Below, piece after piece: positions 50,317-58,362 of a DNA stretch of 64,000 nucleotides (within the stretch, counting starts at the first letter, position 1; every line of letters begins with the position of its first letter). The notes below the pieces were generated by a model. That model made no database searches. It saw only the letters and a program-made list of their open reading frames with translations, and had not been told where the DNA came from. Source of the stretch: Sphingomonas sp. IC-11 (GTDB lineage: Bacteria; Pseudomonadota; Alphaproteobacteria; Sphingomonadales; Sphingomonadaceae); assembly GCF_021043365.1 (NCBI RefSeq), contig NZ_JAJNDU010000002.1:186001-250000 (forward strand), written 5' to 3'. A program made the position numbers and the translations under genes.

Positions 50317-51645
50317 ATGAAGAAAATGATCCTGGCTGCGTTGATGATTGCGGCGGCCACGCCTGCCCTGGCCCAGACCGCACCGGCACAGGCCCCTGCA
50401 TCGACGGTGACCTACATCCACGCCGGCGCGCTGCTCGACCGGCCTGGCCAGTCACCGCGGGGCAACAGCACCATTATCGTGCGCGACGGCAAGATTGCCG
50501 AGGTGCGTGACGGCTTCGTGCCGCCCGAAGGAGGCGCCAAACTGGTGGCGCTGAATGACAAGTTCGTGCTGCCGGGGCTGATCGACCTTCACGTCCACCT
50601 GCTGGGCATCGGGGGCGATCCGATGCGCGCGCGCTTGACGGCGCTGAACAACGAAGGCGCGGATGACGTGCTGTACGGCGCCGGCAACGCCAAGGCGACG
50701 CTGAACGCGGGCTTCACCACCGTGCGGGATCTTGGCGGCGAGCCGCGCAGCATCCGCGCCCTGCGCGATGCGGTGGATCGCGGCGACGTGGTCGGCCCGA
50801 CGATCGTCAACGCGGGCACCGCCATCTCGGTCACGGGTGGCCATGGAGATCCGCTAAATGGCCTGGCCGAGCCGTTCGCCCACGCCGTGAAGGAGACGGT
50901 GGAGAACACCTGCGACGGGCCCGCGGATTGCGTGCGCGCGACGCGGCGGCAGATCGGCCTCGGCGCGCAAGTGATCAAGATCACTGCGACCGGCGGCGTC
51001 CTGTCGAACGTGTCTGGCGGCCTGGGCCGGGCTTTCACGCCCGAGGAAATGAAGGCGATCGTCGACACGGCGCACAACCTGGGCCGAAAGGTTGCCGCGC
51101 ACAGTCACGCTGCCGAGGGAACAAAGGCGGCGCTGGCGGCCGGCGTCGATACCATCGAGCACGGCAGCTTCATCGATGACGAAGCGATTGCCGCATTCAA
51201 GAAAACCGGCGCCTATCTGGTCCCGACCGAAATCGCGCCGGTCGCCGCTGTGGCTCAGGCCCGCGCCGGGGCGCTGCCGCCGGCCACGATCCCGAAGGCC
51301 GAGGCGGCTGCTGCTGCCATGCAGGAGAGCCACCGCAAGGCGTACAAGGCGGGCGTGAAGTTCGCCTTCGGCACCGACAGCGGCGTTTCCAAGCATGGCG
51401 ACAATGCGCAGGAATTCGGCCTGTTGGTCGAAAAGGTCGGCATGACACCGGCCGACGCCATCCGCAGCGCAACGGTGGCTGCGGCCGAGGTGCTGGGCCA
51501 GAGCAATGTGATCGGCAGCATCGAGCCGGGCAAGCAGGCCGACATCATCGCCGTCGACACCTCCCCGCTGTCCGACGTGCGCCAGCTGGAGCGGGTCCGG
51601 TTCGTCATGCGCAAGGGCGCCGTGGCCAAGCCGCTCGCCGAATAG
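50317..51645 (+). CDS. Periplasmic metal-dependent amidohydrolase
   Basis: A 442-residue exported enzyme. Signal peptide about 1-20 (ending ALA-Q). The TIM-barrel metal sites are DLHVHL near 92 (HxH), the carboxylated-Lys candidate in VIKITATGG, HSHA, EHGS, and FGTDSG with the catalytic Asp. The beta-sandwich is formed by the front and rear ends (GKQADIIAVD). It belongs to the Xaa-Pro-dipeptidase/imidazolonepropionase-like branch of the superfamily, which cleaves dipeptides or carbapenem-like amides in related sphingomonad enzymes. Substrate unknown. Confidence 0.88.
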   Translation: MKKMILAALMIAAATPALAQTAPAQAPASTVTYIHAGALLDRPGQSPRGNSTIIVRDGKIAEVRDGFVPPEGGAKLVALNDKFVLPGLIDLHVHLLGIGGDPMRARLTALNNEGADDVLYGAGNAKATLNAGFTTVRDLGGEPRSIRALRDAVDRGDVVGPTIVNAGTAISVTGGHGDPLNGLAEPFAHAVKETVENTCDGPADCVRATRRQIGLGAQVIKITATGGVLSNVSGGLGRAFTPEEMKAIVDTAHNLGRKVAAHSHAAEGTKAALAAGVDTIEHGSFIDDEAIAAFKKTGAYLVPTEIAPVAAVAQARAGALPPATIPKAEAAAAAMQESHRKAYKAGVKFAFGTDSGVSKHGDNAQEFGLLVEKVGMTPADAIRSATVAAAEVLGQSNVIGSIEPGKQADIIAVDTSPLSDVRQLERVRFVMRKGAVAKPLAE

Positions 51646-51654
51646 CGTTTGATC

Positions 51655-51687
51655 GCGGCGGCGGCTTCCCATAGGAGCCGCCGCCGC
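51655..51687 (+). terminator. 12-bp hairpin after amidohydrolase gene
   Basis: GCGGCGGCGGCT pairs perfectly with AGCCGCCGCCGC over TCCCATAGG, nine bases after the stop. No U-run; strong stem. Confidence 0.6.
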
Positions 51688-51769
51688 AACCGATATTCCG
51701 GCAACCGCACCGCCGCTTCACGCGCGATTCGCGCTGGGCCGGCGGTGCTTCACATTTGGGGTTTTCAAG

Positions 51770-52036
51770 ATGGCTGAAGAACGCGGCGAAGGCATGGGCG
51801 GCGGTCAGGTGGCGGCAGAAGAGCTGCGCCTGTTGATCGAGCGCGCCGAGCGGCTGGAAGAAGAGAAGAAGGGTATCGCCGACGACATCAAGGACGTGTT
51901 CGCCGAGGCGAAGAGCCGCGGCTACGATCCCAAGGCGATCAAGAAGATCATGTCGATCCGCAAGAAGAAGCGCGAGGAATATCAGGAAGAGGAAGCAATC
52001 CTCGAGACGTACATGCAGGCGCTGGGCATGCTCTGA
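51770..52036 (+). CDS. gapR: GapR family nucleoid protein (DUF2312)
   Basis: An 88-residue protein with [22 protein letters not shown] near 14-35 (dimer helix), [24 protein letters not shown], and a basic helix [12 protein letters not shown]. These are the segments of Caulobacter GapR, which wraps overtwisted A+T-rich DNA ahead of forks and stimulates topoisomerases. Length is normal. It stands alone, with an apparent own promoter after the hairpin upstream. Confidence 0.92.
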   Translation: MAEERGEGMGGGQVAAEELRLLIERAERLEEEKKGIADDIKDVFAEAKSRGYDPKAIKKIMSIRKKKREEYQEEEAILETYMQALGML

Positions 52037-52083
52037 GCCGCGCGGCTCGAGAACGTCACAATATCTGGGCAGAGGCGACCGGC

Positions 52084-52506
52084 ATGAAGACCATTATTCT
52101 TTCCCTGGCGCTTCTGCTGCCTGCCGCCGCGGCACCAGCGGTCGATTCTGTGGCGGGCTTTTGCACGCGCATGGCGGCACAACATGCAATGAAGCCGGTC
52201 AGCCAGCCGAGCGGCAAGCCAGCCTATGAGGCGCGCGCGCTGAAGGGGCTGGGCGTTGCGCTGTTCGGCGGATCGACCATGGTCGGTATGCGGCTGGGCC
52301 CGCCGGATGACCCCGCCGCGATCGGCGACCCGGCGCGCTTTGCCGACGCCTGCAAACTGAGCGCTGGCCGGGTTGCCTGCGCGGTCAGCGGCCCGGCGGT
52401 GTTCGAGATGACCGTCGGCGACCATGCCGCCACCACGCAAGCCGCCGCCGGCGAACAGGCGGAAGTGAGCATGGCCAAGAACCGGATCCGCTGCGAGGAC
52501 CGCTGA
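52084..52506 (+). CDS. Hypothetical exported protein
   Basis: A 140-residue protein with a signal peptide (about 1-17) and then a mature chain with FCTRMAAQ near 28, YEARALKGLGVALFGGSTMVGMRL, DPARFADACKLSAGRVACAV and a final MAKNRIRCED. Four cysteines could form two disulfides. No family recognised. It starts 47 bases after gapR and could be co-transcribed. Confidence 0.7.
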   Translation: MKTIILSLALLLPAAAAPAVDSVAGFCTRMAAQHAMKPVSQPSGKPAYEARALKGLGVALFGGSTMVGMRLGPPDDPAAIGDPARFADACKLSAGRVACAVSGPAVFEMTVGDHAATTQAAAGEQAEVSMAKNRIRCEDR

Positions 52507-52528
52507 CCAGCCTGCCCAGCCGCGCTGT

Positions 52529-53986
52529 TCAGACGGCCTCGGCCGGTGCCGTCGTCCAGCCGAGCCGCGCGATGGTGATCGACCGCTTGCCCGACAGATC
52601 GGTGCGGGTGACGATCAGGTCGCGACTTTCGATATAGCCCATCAATCGACGCACGCGCCCCAGCGAAGAGGTGCCATAGGTTTCTGCCAGCGCAGCGTCG
52701 CTGGGGCAGGGGGCGCCTTCGCGCGCGGCCTTGGCGACGAGCAGGAACGGGCCGACCATTTCATCCTGCAGCGTGCCGGTCAGCGCGATCACCTCCGCCC
52801 ATTCAGGGTCGGCGATGTCGAAGATGCCGGCGCGCGCGCAGGAGAGTCGACGGGTGAAATCGCCGAGGTCGATGCCAGATCGCGACAGGCCCTGCATACG
52901 GCAGCGAACCTGGAAATCCTGGAACAGCACCGATGCGGGCCGGCCAGCGGCGTCTGCGTCTTCGACGATCGCGCGCAGCACGTCGGCGATGATGCCCGCC
53001 ACTTCCTCGTCGCTGCGCTCCGGCTCCGGCGGCAGGGGGGCGGGACGGGCCATGTCCGCGATCAGTTCGTCGGCGGGCACCCGGCGCGGCCGGGCCTCAA
53101 ATGTCATCGGCAGCTGCGGCGCGGCCTCCGGCTCGGGCGCGGCGAAGATCAGTTCCTGCAGATCGGCTGGCGGTGCCGAGGGAAGCGGCGTCAGCTTCGG
53201 GCTGCCGCTGCGGGCGCTGGTTTCCACCGCGCCAATCTTTACCGTCTTTGGCCGTCGGCAGACCGCCGGGCCAAGCGCGAGGAACGTGCCGCGCGGCAAA
53301 TCACGGATCGCTTCCGCCTGGCGACGCTCCATGCCGAGAAGATCGGCCGCGCGCGCCATATCGATGTCGAGGAAGGTGCGGCCCATCAGGAAGTTCGATG
53401 CTTCCGCCGCGACGTTCTTGGCCAGCTTGGCGAGTCGCTGAGTGGCAATGACGCCGGCGAGCCCGCGCTTGCGGCCGCGACACATGAGGTTGGTCATCGC
53501 CGAGAGCGAGGCGCGGCGCACCTCCTCCGCCACTTCGCCGCCGGTGGTGGGGGCGAACAGCTGCGCCTCGTCCACCACGACGAGCGCGGGGTACCAATGT
53601 TCGCGCGGGGCATCGAACATCGCCGACAGGAAAGTGGCGGCGCAGCGCATTTGCCCCTCCGCCTCCAGCCCTTCCAGGCTGAGCACCACCGAGGCGCGAT
53701 GTTCGCGCAGGCGGCCAGCGATTCGCGCGATTTCTCGCTCGGCATAGTCCGCCGCCTCGATCACGACATGGCCATAGGCGGGGCCAAGCGTGACGAAATC
53801 GCCCTCCGGGTCGATTACGACCTGCTGCACCTGCCCGGCCGACCGTTCCAGCAGCCGGCGAAGCAGGTGCGACTTTCCGGACCCGGAATTGCCCTGCACG
53901 AGCAATCGGGTAGCCAGCAATTCCTCTAGGTCGATCAGGACCGGCGCGCCCGAGGTGTCGGCGCCCATGTCCACGGCTATCGTCAT
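52529..53986 (-). CDS. HerA-like P-loop ATPase, second type
   Basis: A 485-residue ATPase. Walker A GNSGSGKS at 32-39 is followed by VVIDPEGDF; Walker B LVVVDEAQLFAP near 140; and ATQRLAKLAKNVAAEASN, which resembles the HerA sensor and arginine region. The HAS-barrel of the other HerA-like protein in the window is missing. The C-terminal 220 residues form a different part: a linker with Pro/Ala, then a helical module ending in RRLMGYIESRDLIVTRTD, which looks like a winged helix. It may be a DNA-translocating or chromosome-processing motor. ATG at 53986 is used; ATG 54022 adds 12 residues of poor fit. Confidence 0.82.
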   Translation of the reverse strand: MTIAVDMGADTSGAPVLIDLEELLATRLLVQGNSGSGKSHLLRRLLERSAGQVQQVVIDPEGDFVTLGPAYGHVVIEAADYAEREIARIAGRLREHRASVVLSLEGLEAEGQMRCAATFLSAMFDAPREHWYPALVVVDEAQLFAPTTGGEVAEEVRRASLSAMTNLMCRGRKRGLAGVIATQRLAKLAKNVAAEASNFLMGRTFLDIDMARAADLLGMERRQAEAIRDLPRGTFLALGPAVCRRPKTVKIGAVETSARSGSPKLTPLPSAPPADLQELIFAAPEPEAAPQLPMTFEARPRRVPADELIADMARPAPLPPEPERSDEEVAGIIADVLRAIVEDADAAGRPASVLFQDFQVRCRMQGLSRSGIDLGDFTRRLSCARAGIFDIADPEWAEVIALTGTLQDEMVGPFLLVAKAAREGAPCPSDAALAETYGTSSLGRVRRLMGYIESRDLIVTRTDLSGKRSITIARLGWTTAPAEAV

Positions 53987-54081
53987 GCGCCGCGTTTGGC
54001 CGAAACCGACCATTGGGGGCAAGACGTTTGCGCTATTGCGGGGATCGCCGTAGCGGATCGGCAGCGGGCCGGGAGAGGGCG

Positions 54082-54618
54082 ATGCAGGGGCAAAGGGCGG
54101 ATCTGGAAGAACTGGCGCTGCATCTGCTTGGCAAGCCGCCGGAGGCGCTGGACGAGGAGGAGCGGCGCGTCCTCACCGCGATCGCATCGGGCACGGCAAG
54201 GGTGCGCGACGCATCCGACGTTGCCGATGAGCGCGCCACCTTCGGGGAGCGGCTGGCCGATCGCGTGGCGGAAATCGGTGGCTCCTGGGGGTTCATCACC
54301 GTTTTCGCCCTGGTGCTGCTGGGCTGGATGCTGCTCAACAGCAATCTGCTGGCGCATTATGCCAAGGCGTTCGATCCTTATCCCTTCATCTTCCTCAATC
54401 TGATGCTGTCGACGCTAGCCGCCGTGCAGGCGCCGGTGATCATGATGAGCCAGAATCGTCAGGCGGCCAAGGACCGGCTGACTGCTGCGCTGGATTACGA
54501 GACAAACCTGCGCGCCGAACTCGAGATCCTGCGGCTGCATCGCAAGATGGATCAGGACGTGATCGCCCGTCTGACGCGGGTGGAGAACCTGCTTGAGCAA
54601 AAACGCGAAGTCCGATGA
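54082..54618 (+). CDS. DUF1003 membrane protein
   Basis: A 178-residue protein with a cytosolic N-terminus, GERLADRVAEIGGSWGFI as the family entry, two membrane helices (about 73-91 and 105-121, the second with FLNLMLSTLAAVQAPVIMMSQN), and a C-terminal coiled coil (DRLTAALDYETNLRAELEIL). It belongs to DUF1003, cyclic-nucleotide-binding-like or CRP-linked in some genomes; function unknown. GGGAGAGG precedes ATG. Ends 47 bases before yebC. Confidence 0.88.
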   Translation: MQGQRADLEELALHLLGKPPEALDEEERRVLTAIASGTARVRDASDVADERATFGERLADRVAEIGGSWGFITVFALVLLGWMLLNSNLLAHYAKAFDPYPFIFLNLMLSTLAAVQAPVIMMSQNRQAAKDRLTAALDYETNLRAELEILRLHRKMDQDVIARLTRVENLLEQKREVR

Positions 54619-54665
54619 GCGCAGCGACTTGAGCAGGGCACATATCCGGCGCTAGAGGCGCGCAC

Positions 54666-55409
54666 ATGGCAGGTCATTCCAAGTTCAAGAACATCATGCA
54701 CCGCAAGGGTGCACAGGATAAGAAGCGTTCGGGCATGTTCTCGAAGCTTTCCCGCGAAATCACCGTCGCGGCAAAGATGGGACTGCCTGATCCGGACATG
54801 AATCCACGCCTGCGCGCGGCGGTTAACGCCGCCAAGGCGCAGTCGATGCCCAAGGACAATATCCAGCGCGCGATCGACAAGGCGAGCCGTGGCGACGCGG
54901 AGAATTACGAGGAAATCCGCTATGAGGGCTTCGGCCCGGGCGGCGTCAGCCTGATCATCGAGGCACTGAGCGACAATCGCAACCGCACCGCGACCAACGT
55001 GCGCACCGCCGTCAGCAAGAACGGCGGCAACCTCGGCGCGTCGGGCTCCGTCAGCCACGGCTTCGATCGCATGGGCCTGATCAACTATCCGGCGAGCGCC
55101 GGCGACGCGGACAAGGTGTTCGAGGCCGCGCTGGAGGCGGGCGCCGAGGACGTGACGTCGAGCGAGGACGGCCACGAGATCTGGACCGCGCAGGGCGATC
55201 TCCACGAAGTCGCCAAGGCGCTGGAGCCGGTGCTGGGCGAGGCGGAAAGCGCGAAGCTCGCCTGGCGCCCGCAGACCATGGTGTCGGTGGACGAAAGCGA
55301 CGCAGCGACGCTGTTCAAGCTGATCGACGCGCTGGACGATGACGACGACGTCCAGCAGGTATGGGGCAATTACGAGGTGTCCGACGAGGTGATGGCGAAG
55401 CTGGGCTGA
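54666..55409 (+). CDS. yebC: YebC/PmpR family translational/transcriptional regulator
   Basis: A 247-residue YebC protein: [20 protein letters not shown] at the start, [30 protein letters not shown] across 38-70, and [14 protein letters not shown]. The YebC-I group supports translation of difficult proline-rich stretches; older work calls it a transcription factor. It lies immediately before ruvC, the common proteobacterial order. Confidence 0.95.
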   Translation: MAGHSKFKNIMHRKGAQDKKRSGMFSKLSREITVAAKMGLPDPDMNPRLRAAVNAAKAQSMPKDNIQRAIDKASRGDAENYEEIRYEGFGPGGVSLIIEALSDNRNRTATNVRTAVSKNGGNLGASGSVSHGFDRMGLINYPASAGDADKVFEAALEAGAEDVTSSEDGHEIWTAQGDLHEVAKALEPVLGEAESAKLAWRPQTMVSVDESDAATLFKLIDALDDDDDVQQVWGNYEVSDEVMAKLG

Positions 55410-55419
55410 TGGCCCGGCG

Positions 55420-55926
55420 ATGATCATCCTCGGTCTCGATCCCGGCCTTGGCACCACCGGCTGGGGGGTGATCGCGGCGGAAGGGAACCGGCTGCGGCAT
55501 GTTGCCAACGGGCAGATCCGCACTGACCCGTCCATGCCGCTGCCGCGCCGGCTGGCGAACCTTTATGCCGCGCTGATCGACGTCATCCGCACCGAGCGGC
55601 CCGACAGCGCGGCGGCGGAAGAAGTGCTGGGCAACACCAATGCGCAATCGACGCTGAAGCTCGGGCAGGCGCGCGGCGTGGTGCTGCTTGCCGCAGCCGG
55701 CGCGGGGCTCGACATCGGCGAATATCATCCGTCCACCGTGAAGAAGGCGGTCGTCGGCACTGGCGGCGCGGAAAAGCGGCAGATTCAGGCGATGATCGGC
55801 GTGCTGCTGCCTGGGGCGAAGGTCGCCGGCCCCGACGCGGCCGACGCGCTGGCGGTGGCGATCTGCCACGCTCATCATCGCGCCAGCGCGGCAGGCATGA
55901 TGCGGCGAGTGCAGGCCGGCAGCTGA
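55420..55926 (+). CDS. ruvC: Holliday junction resolvase RuvC
   Basis: A 168-residue RNase-H-fold nuclease. Catalytic acids: Asp7 ([12 protein letters not shown]), Glu67 or Glu68 (AAAEEVL), and the pair in [16 protein letters not shown] (Asp139, Asp142). [11 protein letters not shown] is typical. It resolves junctions bound by RuvAB. It starts 11 bases after yebC and precedes ruvA. Confidence 0.96.
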   Translation: MIILGLDPGLGTTGWGVIAAEGNRLRHVANGQIRTDPSMPLPRRLANLYAALIDVIRTERPDSAAAEEVLGNTNAQSTLKLGQARGVVLLAAAGAGLDIGEYHPSTVKKAVVGTGGAEKRQIQAMIGVLLPGAKVAGPDAADALAVAICHAHHRASAAGMMRRVQAGS

Positions 55927-56006
55927 CGCTGCGCGTCGGCTGCTGCGGGAGTTGGCCAGCTGCTGCCGAGGCGCTACGGATTGGGCGATATGACGGACCA
56001 GCATCG

Positions 56007-56603
56007 GTGATCGCCTACCTCAAGGGTATCCTCGCCAGCACGAGCGCGGATTCCGCCGTGATCGAGGTAAGCGGCGTTGGCTATCTGGTCGGCGCCTCGT
56101 CGCGCACGCTCGCCGCGCTGGGGCCGGTCGGTGAGGCGGTGCACATCCATACCGAGATGCTGGTCGGCGAGGATTTTCAGCGGCTCGTCGGCTTTGCCAG
56201 TGCCGATGAGCGCGACTGGTTCCGGCTGCTGACCGGGGTTCAGGGTGTTGGCGCGCGCGTGGCGCTGGCAATCCTCTCCGCACTGGAGCCCGCGGAACTC
56301 AACCGCGCGGTGGCGGCGCAGGACAAGGCGATGGTGGCGCGCGCCAATGGCGTCGGCCCGAAGCTCGCCGAGCGCATCGTGCGCGAGTTGAAGGACAAGG
56401 CGGGCGGGATCGTGCTGGGGCCGGCTGCGGCGGCGCAGGCAATGCCGGTCGGTGCGGCGGCTGACGCGGTGTCGGCGCTGCTCAACCTCGGCTTCCGCCC
56501 GGCTGAGGCGTCCGCGGCGGTGGCAGCCGCCGAAGAGGAGCTGGGCGCGGGCGCCACGCTGGACGCCTTGGTCCGGCTGGCGCTACGCAAGGCGGCGAAG
56601 TGA
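56007..56603 (+). CDS. ruvA: Holliday junction DNA helicase subunit RuvA
   Basis: A 198-residue RuvA with start [14 protein letters not shown] (OB domain), [44 protein letters not shown] with the first HhH, and [18 protein letters not shown] with the second. C-terminal domain III ([22 protein letters not shown]) binds RuvB. Its stop overlaps the GTG of a ParA-like gene (GTGA). Confidence 0.95.
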   Translation: MIAYLKGILASTSADSAVIEVSGVGYLVGASSRTLAALGPVGEAVHIHTEMLVGEDFQRLVGFASADERDWFRLLTGVQGVGARVALAILSALEPAELNRAVAAQDKAMVARANGVGPKLAERIVRELKDKAGGIVLGPAAAAQAMPVGAAADAVSALLNLGFRPAEASAAVAAAEEELGAGATLDALVRLALRKAAK

Positions 56604-57340
56604 CCGGCCGCGCGGTCGCGGTCTACAGCCTGAAGGGAGGCGTCGGCAAAACGACGCTGGCGGTCAATCTGGCCTGGGCGGCGGCAACACTGTCGGCGCG
56701 GCGCACGTTGCTGTGGGATCTCGACGGGCAGGCGGCGGCGACGTGGATCCTGGGGCATGATGGCGAGGGGCGCGAGGCGGGCGCCGCGATCCGGCGTGAG
56801 ATCGATCCGCGTCGGCTGATCCGCCACACCGCCATCGACCGGCTCCACCTGTTGCCCGCGGATGCCTCGTTGCGCACGCTCGACCTCGCCTTTCGCACGA
56901 TCGACAAGAAGCATCGGCTGACCCGCCTCGTCGAGGACCTTGCGGGTGATTACGACCGCATCATTATCGATTGCCCGCCGGGGCTGGCCGACACGTCGGA
57001 CCAGGTGATGCGCGCGGCCGATCTGGTGGTGGTGCCTGTCATTCCCTCCGCATTGTCGCAGCGCGCGCTCCATACCATTGCCGCGCATGTCGCGCGCAAG
57101 AAGGGGGCGAAGGTAACGCTGGTGCCGGTATTTTCGATGGTCGACCGGCGACGCGCGCTTCACCGTGAGGCTTTGCAGCAGCATCCCAACTGGCCGGTCA
57201 TCCCAACGTCCAGCGCGTTCGAGGCGATGACAGTGCGTCGTGCGCCGCTGGGCGCCTATGCGCCACGCAGCTCCGCTGGCGTCGAAGCGCTATCGGACCT
57301 GTGGCGCCGGATCGAAACTACGCTATCGGAGATCCGATGA
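56600..57340 (+). CDS. ParA/MinD-like ATPase encoded between ruvA and ruvB
   Basis: A 246-residue P-loop protein. The deviant Walker A is [16 protein letters not shown] at 11-26, followed by [15 protein letters not shown] (switch I), [13 protein letters not shown] (Walker B-like) and [16 protein letters not shown]. This is the Soj/ParA fold without an N-terminal DNA-binding domain and without a ParB partner nearby. It starts at GTG inside the ruvA stop and its stop overlaps the ruvB ATG (ATGA), so it is made with the Ruv proteins. Related orphan ParA-like proteins guide protein complexes or chemoreceptors to cell positions. A link to junction processing is inferred only from place. Confidence 0.87.
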   Translation: MTGRAVAVYSLKGGVGKTTLAVNLAWAAATLSARRTLLWDLDGQAAATWILGHDGEGREAGAAIRREIDPRRLIRHTAIDRLHLLPADASLRTLDLAFRTIDKKHRLTRLVEDLAGDYDRIIIDCPPGLADTSDQVMRAADLVVVPVIPSALSQRALHTIAAHVARKKGAKVTLVPVFSMVDRRRALHREALQQHPNWPVIPTSSAFEAMTVRRAPLGAYAPRSSAGVEALSDLWRRIETTLSEIR

Positions 57341-58359
57341 CGGATACTGATCGCCTCATCACGCCGACCCGCCGCGCCGAGGATGCTGACGCTGCGCTGC
57401 GCCCCAAGCGGCTGGACGAGTTCGTCGGCCAGGCGGCCGCGCGCGACAATCTGCGCGTGTTCATCGAGGCGGCGAAATCGCGCGGCGATGCGCTTGATCA
57501 TGTGCTGTTCTTCGGACCCCCGGGGCTGGGCAAGACGACTTTGGCGCAGATCGTGGCGCGCGAGATGGGCGTTGGCTTCCGCGCGACGTCGGGCCCGGTG
57601 ATCGCCAAGTCGGGCGATCTGGCGGCGCTGCTCACCAATCTCGAGGACGGCGACGTACTGTTCATCGACGAGATCCACCGGCTGCAGCCGGCGGTCGAGG
57701 AAGTGCTGTATCCGGCGATGGAGGACCGCGCGCTCGACCTGATGATCGGGGAGGGGCCGTCGGCGCGCAGCGTGCGCATCGACCTGCCGCGCTTCACCTT
57801 GGTGGGCGCGACGACGCGGCAGGGGCTGCTGACCACGCCGCTGCGCGACCGATTCGGCATTCCGATCCGGCTGCAATTCTACACGGTGGAGGAATTGACC
57901 CGGGTGGTGACGCGCGCCGCTGCCTTGCTCGATCTCAACATCGCGTCGGATGGCGCGGCCGAGATCGCGCGACGCGCGCGGGGCACGCCACGGATCGCCG
58001 GGCGGCTTCTGCGCCGGGTGCGCGATTTCGCCAACGTGGCCGGCGTCGAGGTGGTGGATGCGGGTGCTGCCGATCGGGCGCTGAACCGGCTGGAGGTCGA
58101 CAATCTGGGCCTGGACGCAATGGATCGCCGCTACCTGACCATGATCGCCGACATCTATCGGGGTGGTCCGGTGGGCGTGGAGACGCTGGCTGCCGGACTG
58201 TCCGAGCCGCGAGACACGATCGAGGAAGTTATCGAGCCCTATCTAATCCAGTTGGGCCTCGTCGCCCGCACCGCACGGGGACGGGTGCTGAACGCGGGCG
58301 GGTGGAAGCACCTCGGCCTCAACCCGCCCGCCGGCAGCCAGGATGGACTGTTCGACTGA
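57337..58359 (+). CDS. ruvB: Holliday junction DNA helicase RuvB
   Basis: A 340-residue AAA+ motor: [11 protein letters not shown], Walker [12 protein letters not shown] at 59-69, Walker [10 protein letters not shown], sensor and Arg finger in [12 protein letters not shown], and the winged helix with [18 protein letters not shown] and [19 protein letters not shown]. It drives branch migration on RuvA tetramers. The ATG overlaps the ParA-like stop. It converges with the RTX gene, three bases apart. Confidence 0.96.
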   Translation: MTDTDRLITPTRRAEDADAALRPKRLDEFVGQAAARDNLRVFIEAAKSRGDALDHVLFFGPPGLGKTTLAQIVAREMGVGFRATSGPVIAKSGDLAALLTNLEDGDVLFIDEIHRLQPAVEEVLYPAMEDRALDLMIGEGPSARSVRIDLPRFTLVGATTRQGLLTTPLRDRFGIPIRLQFYTVEELTRVVTRAAALLDLNIASDGAAEIARRARGTPRIAGRLLRRVRDFANVAGVEVVDAGAADRALNRLEVDNLGLDAMDRRYLTMIADIYRGGPVGVETLAAGLSEPRDTIEEVIEPYLIQLGLVARTARGRVLNAGGWKHLGLNPPAGSQDGLFD

Positions 58360-58362
58360 ACC

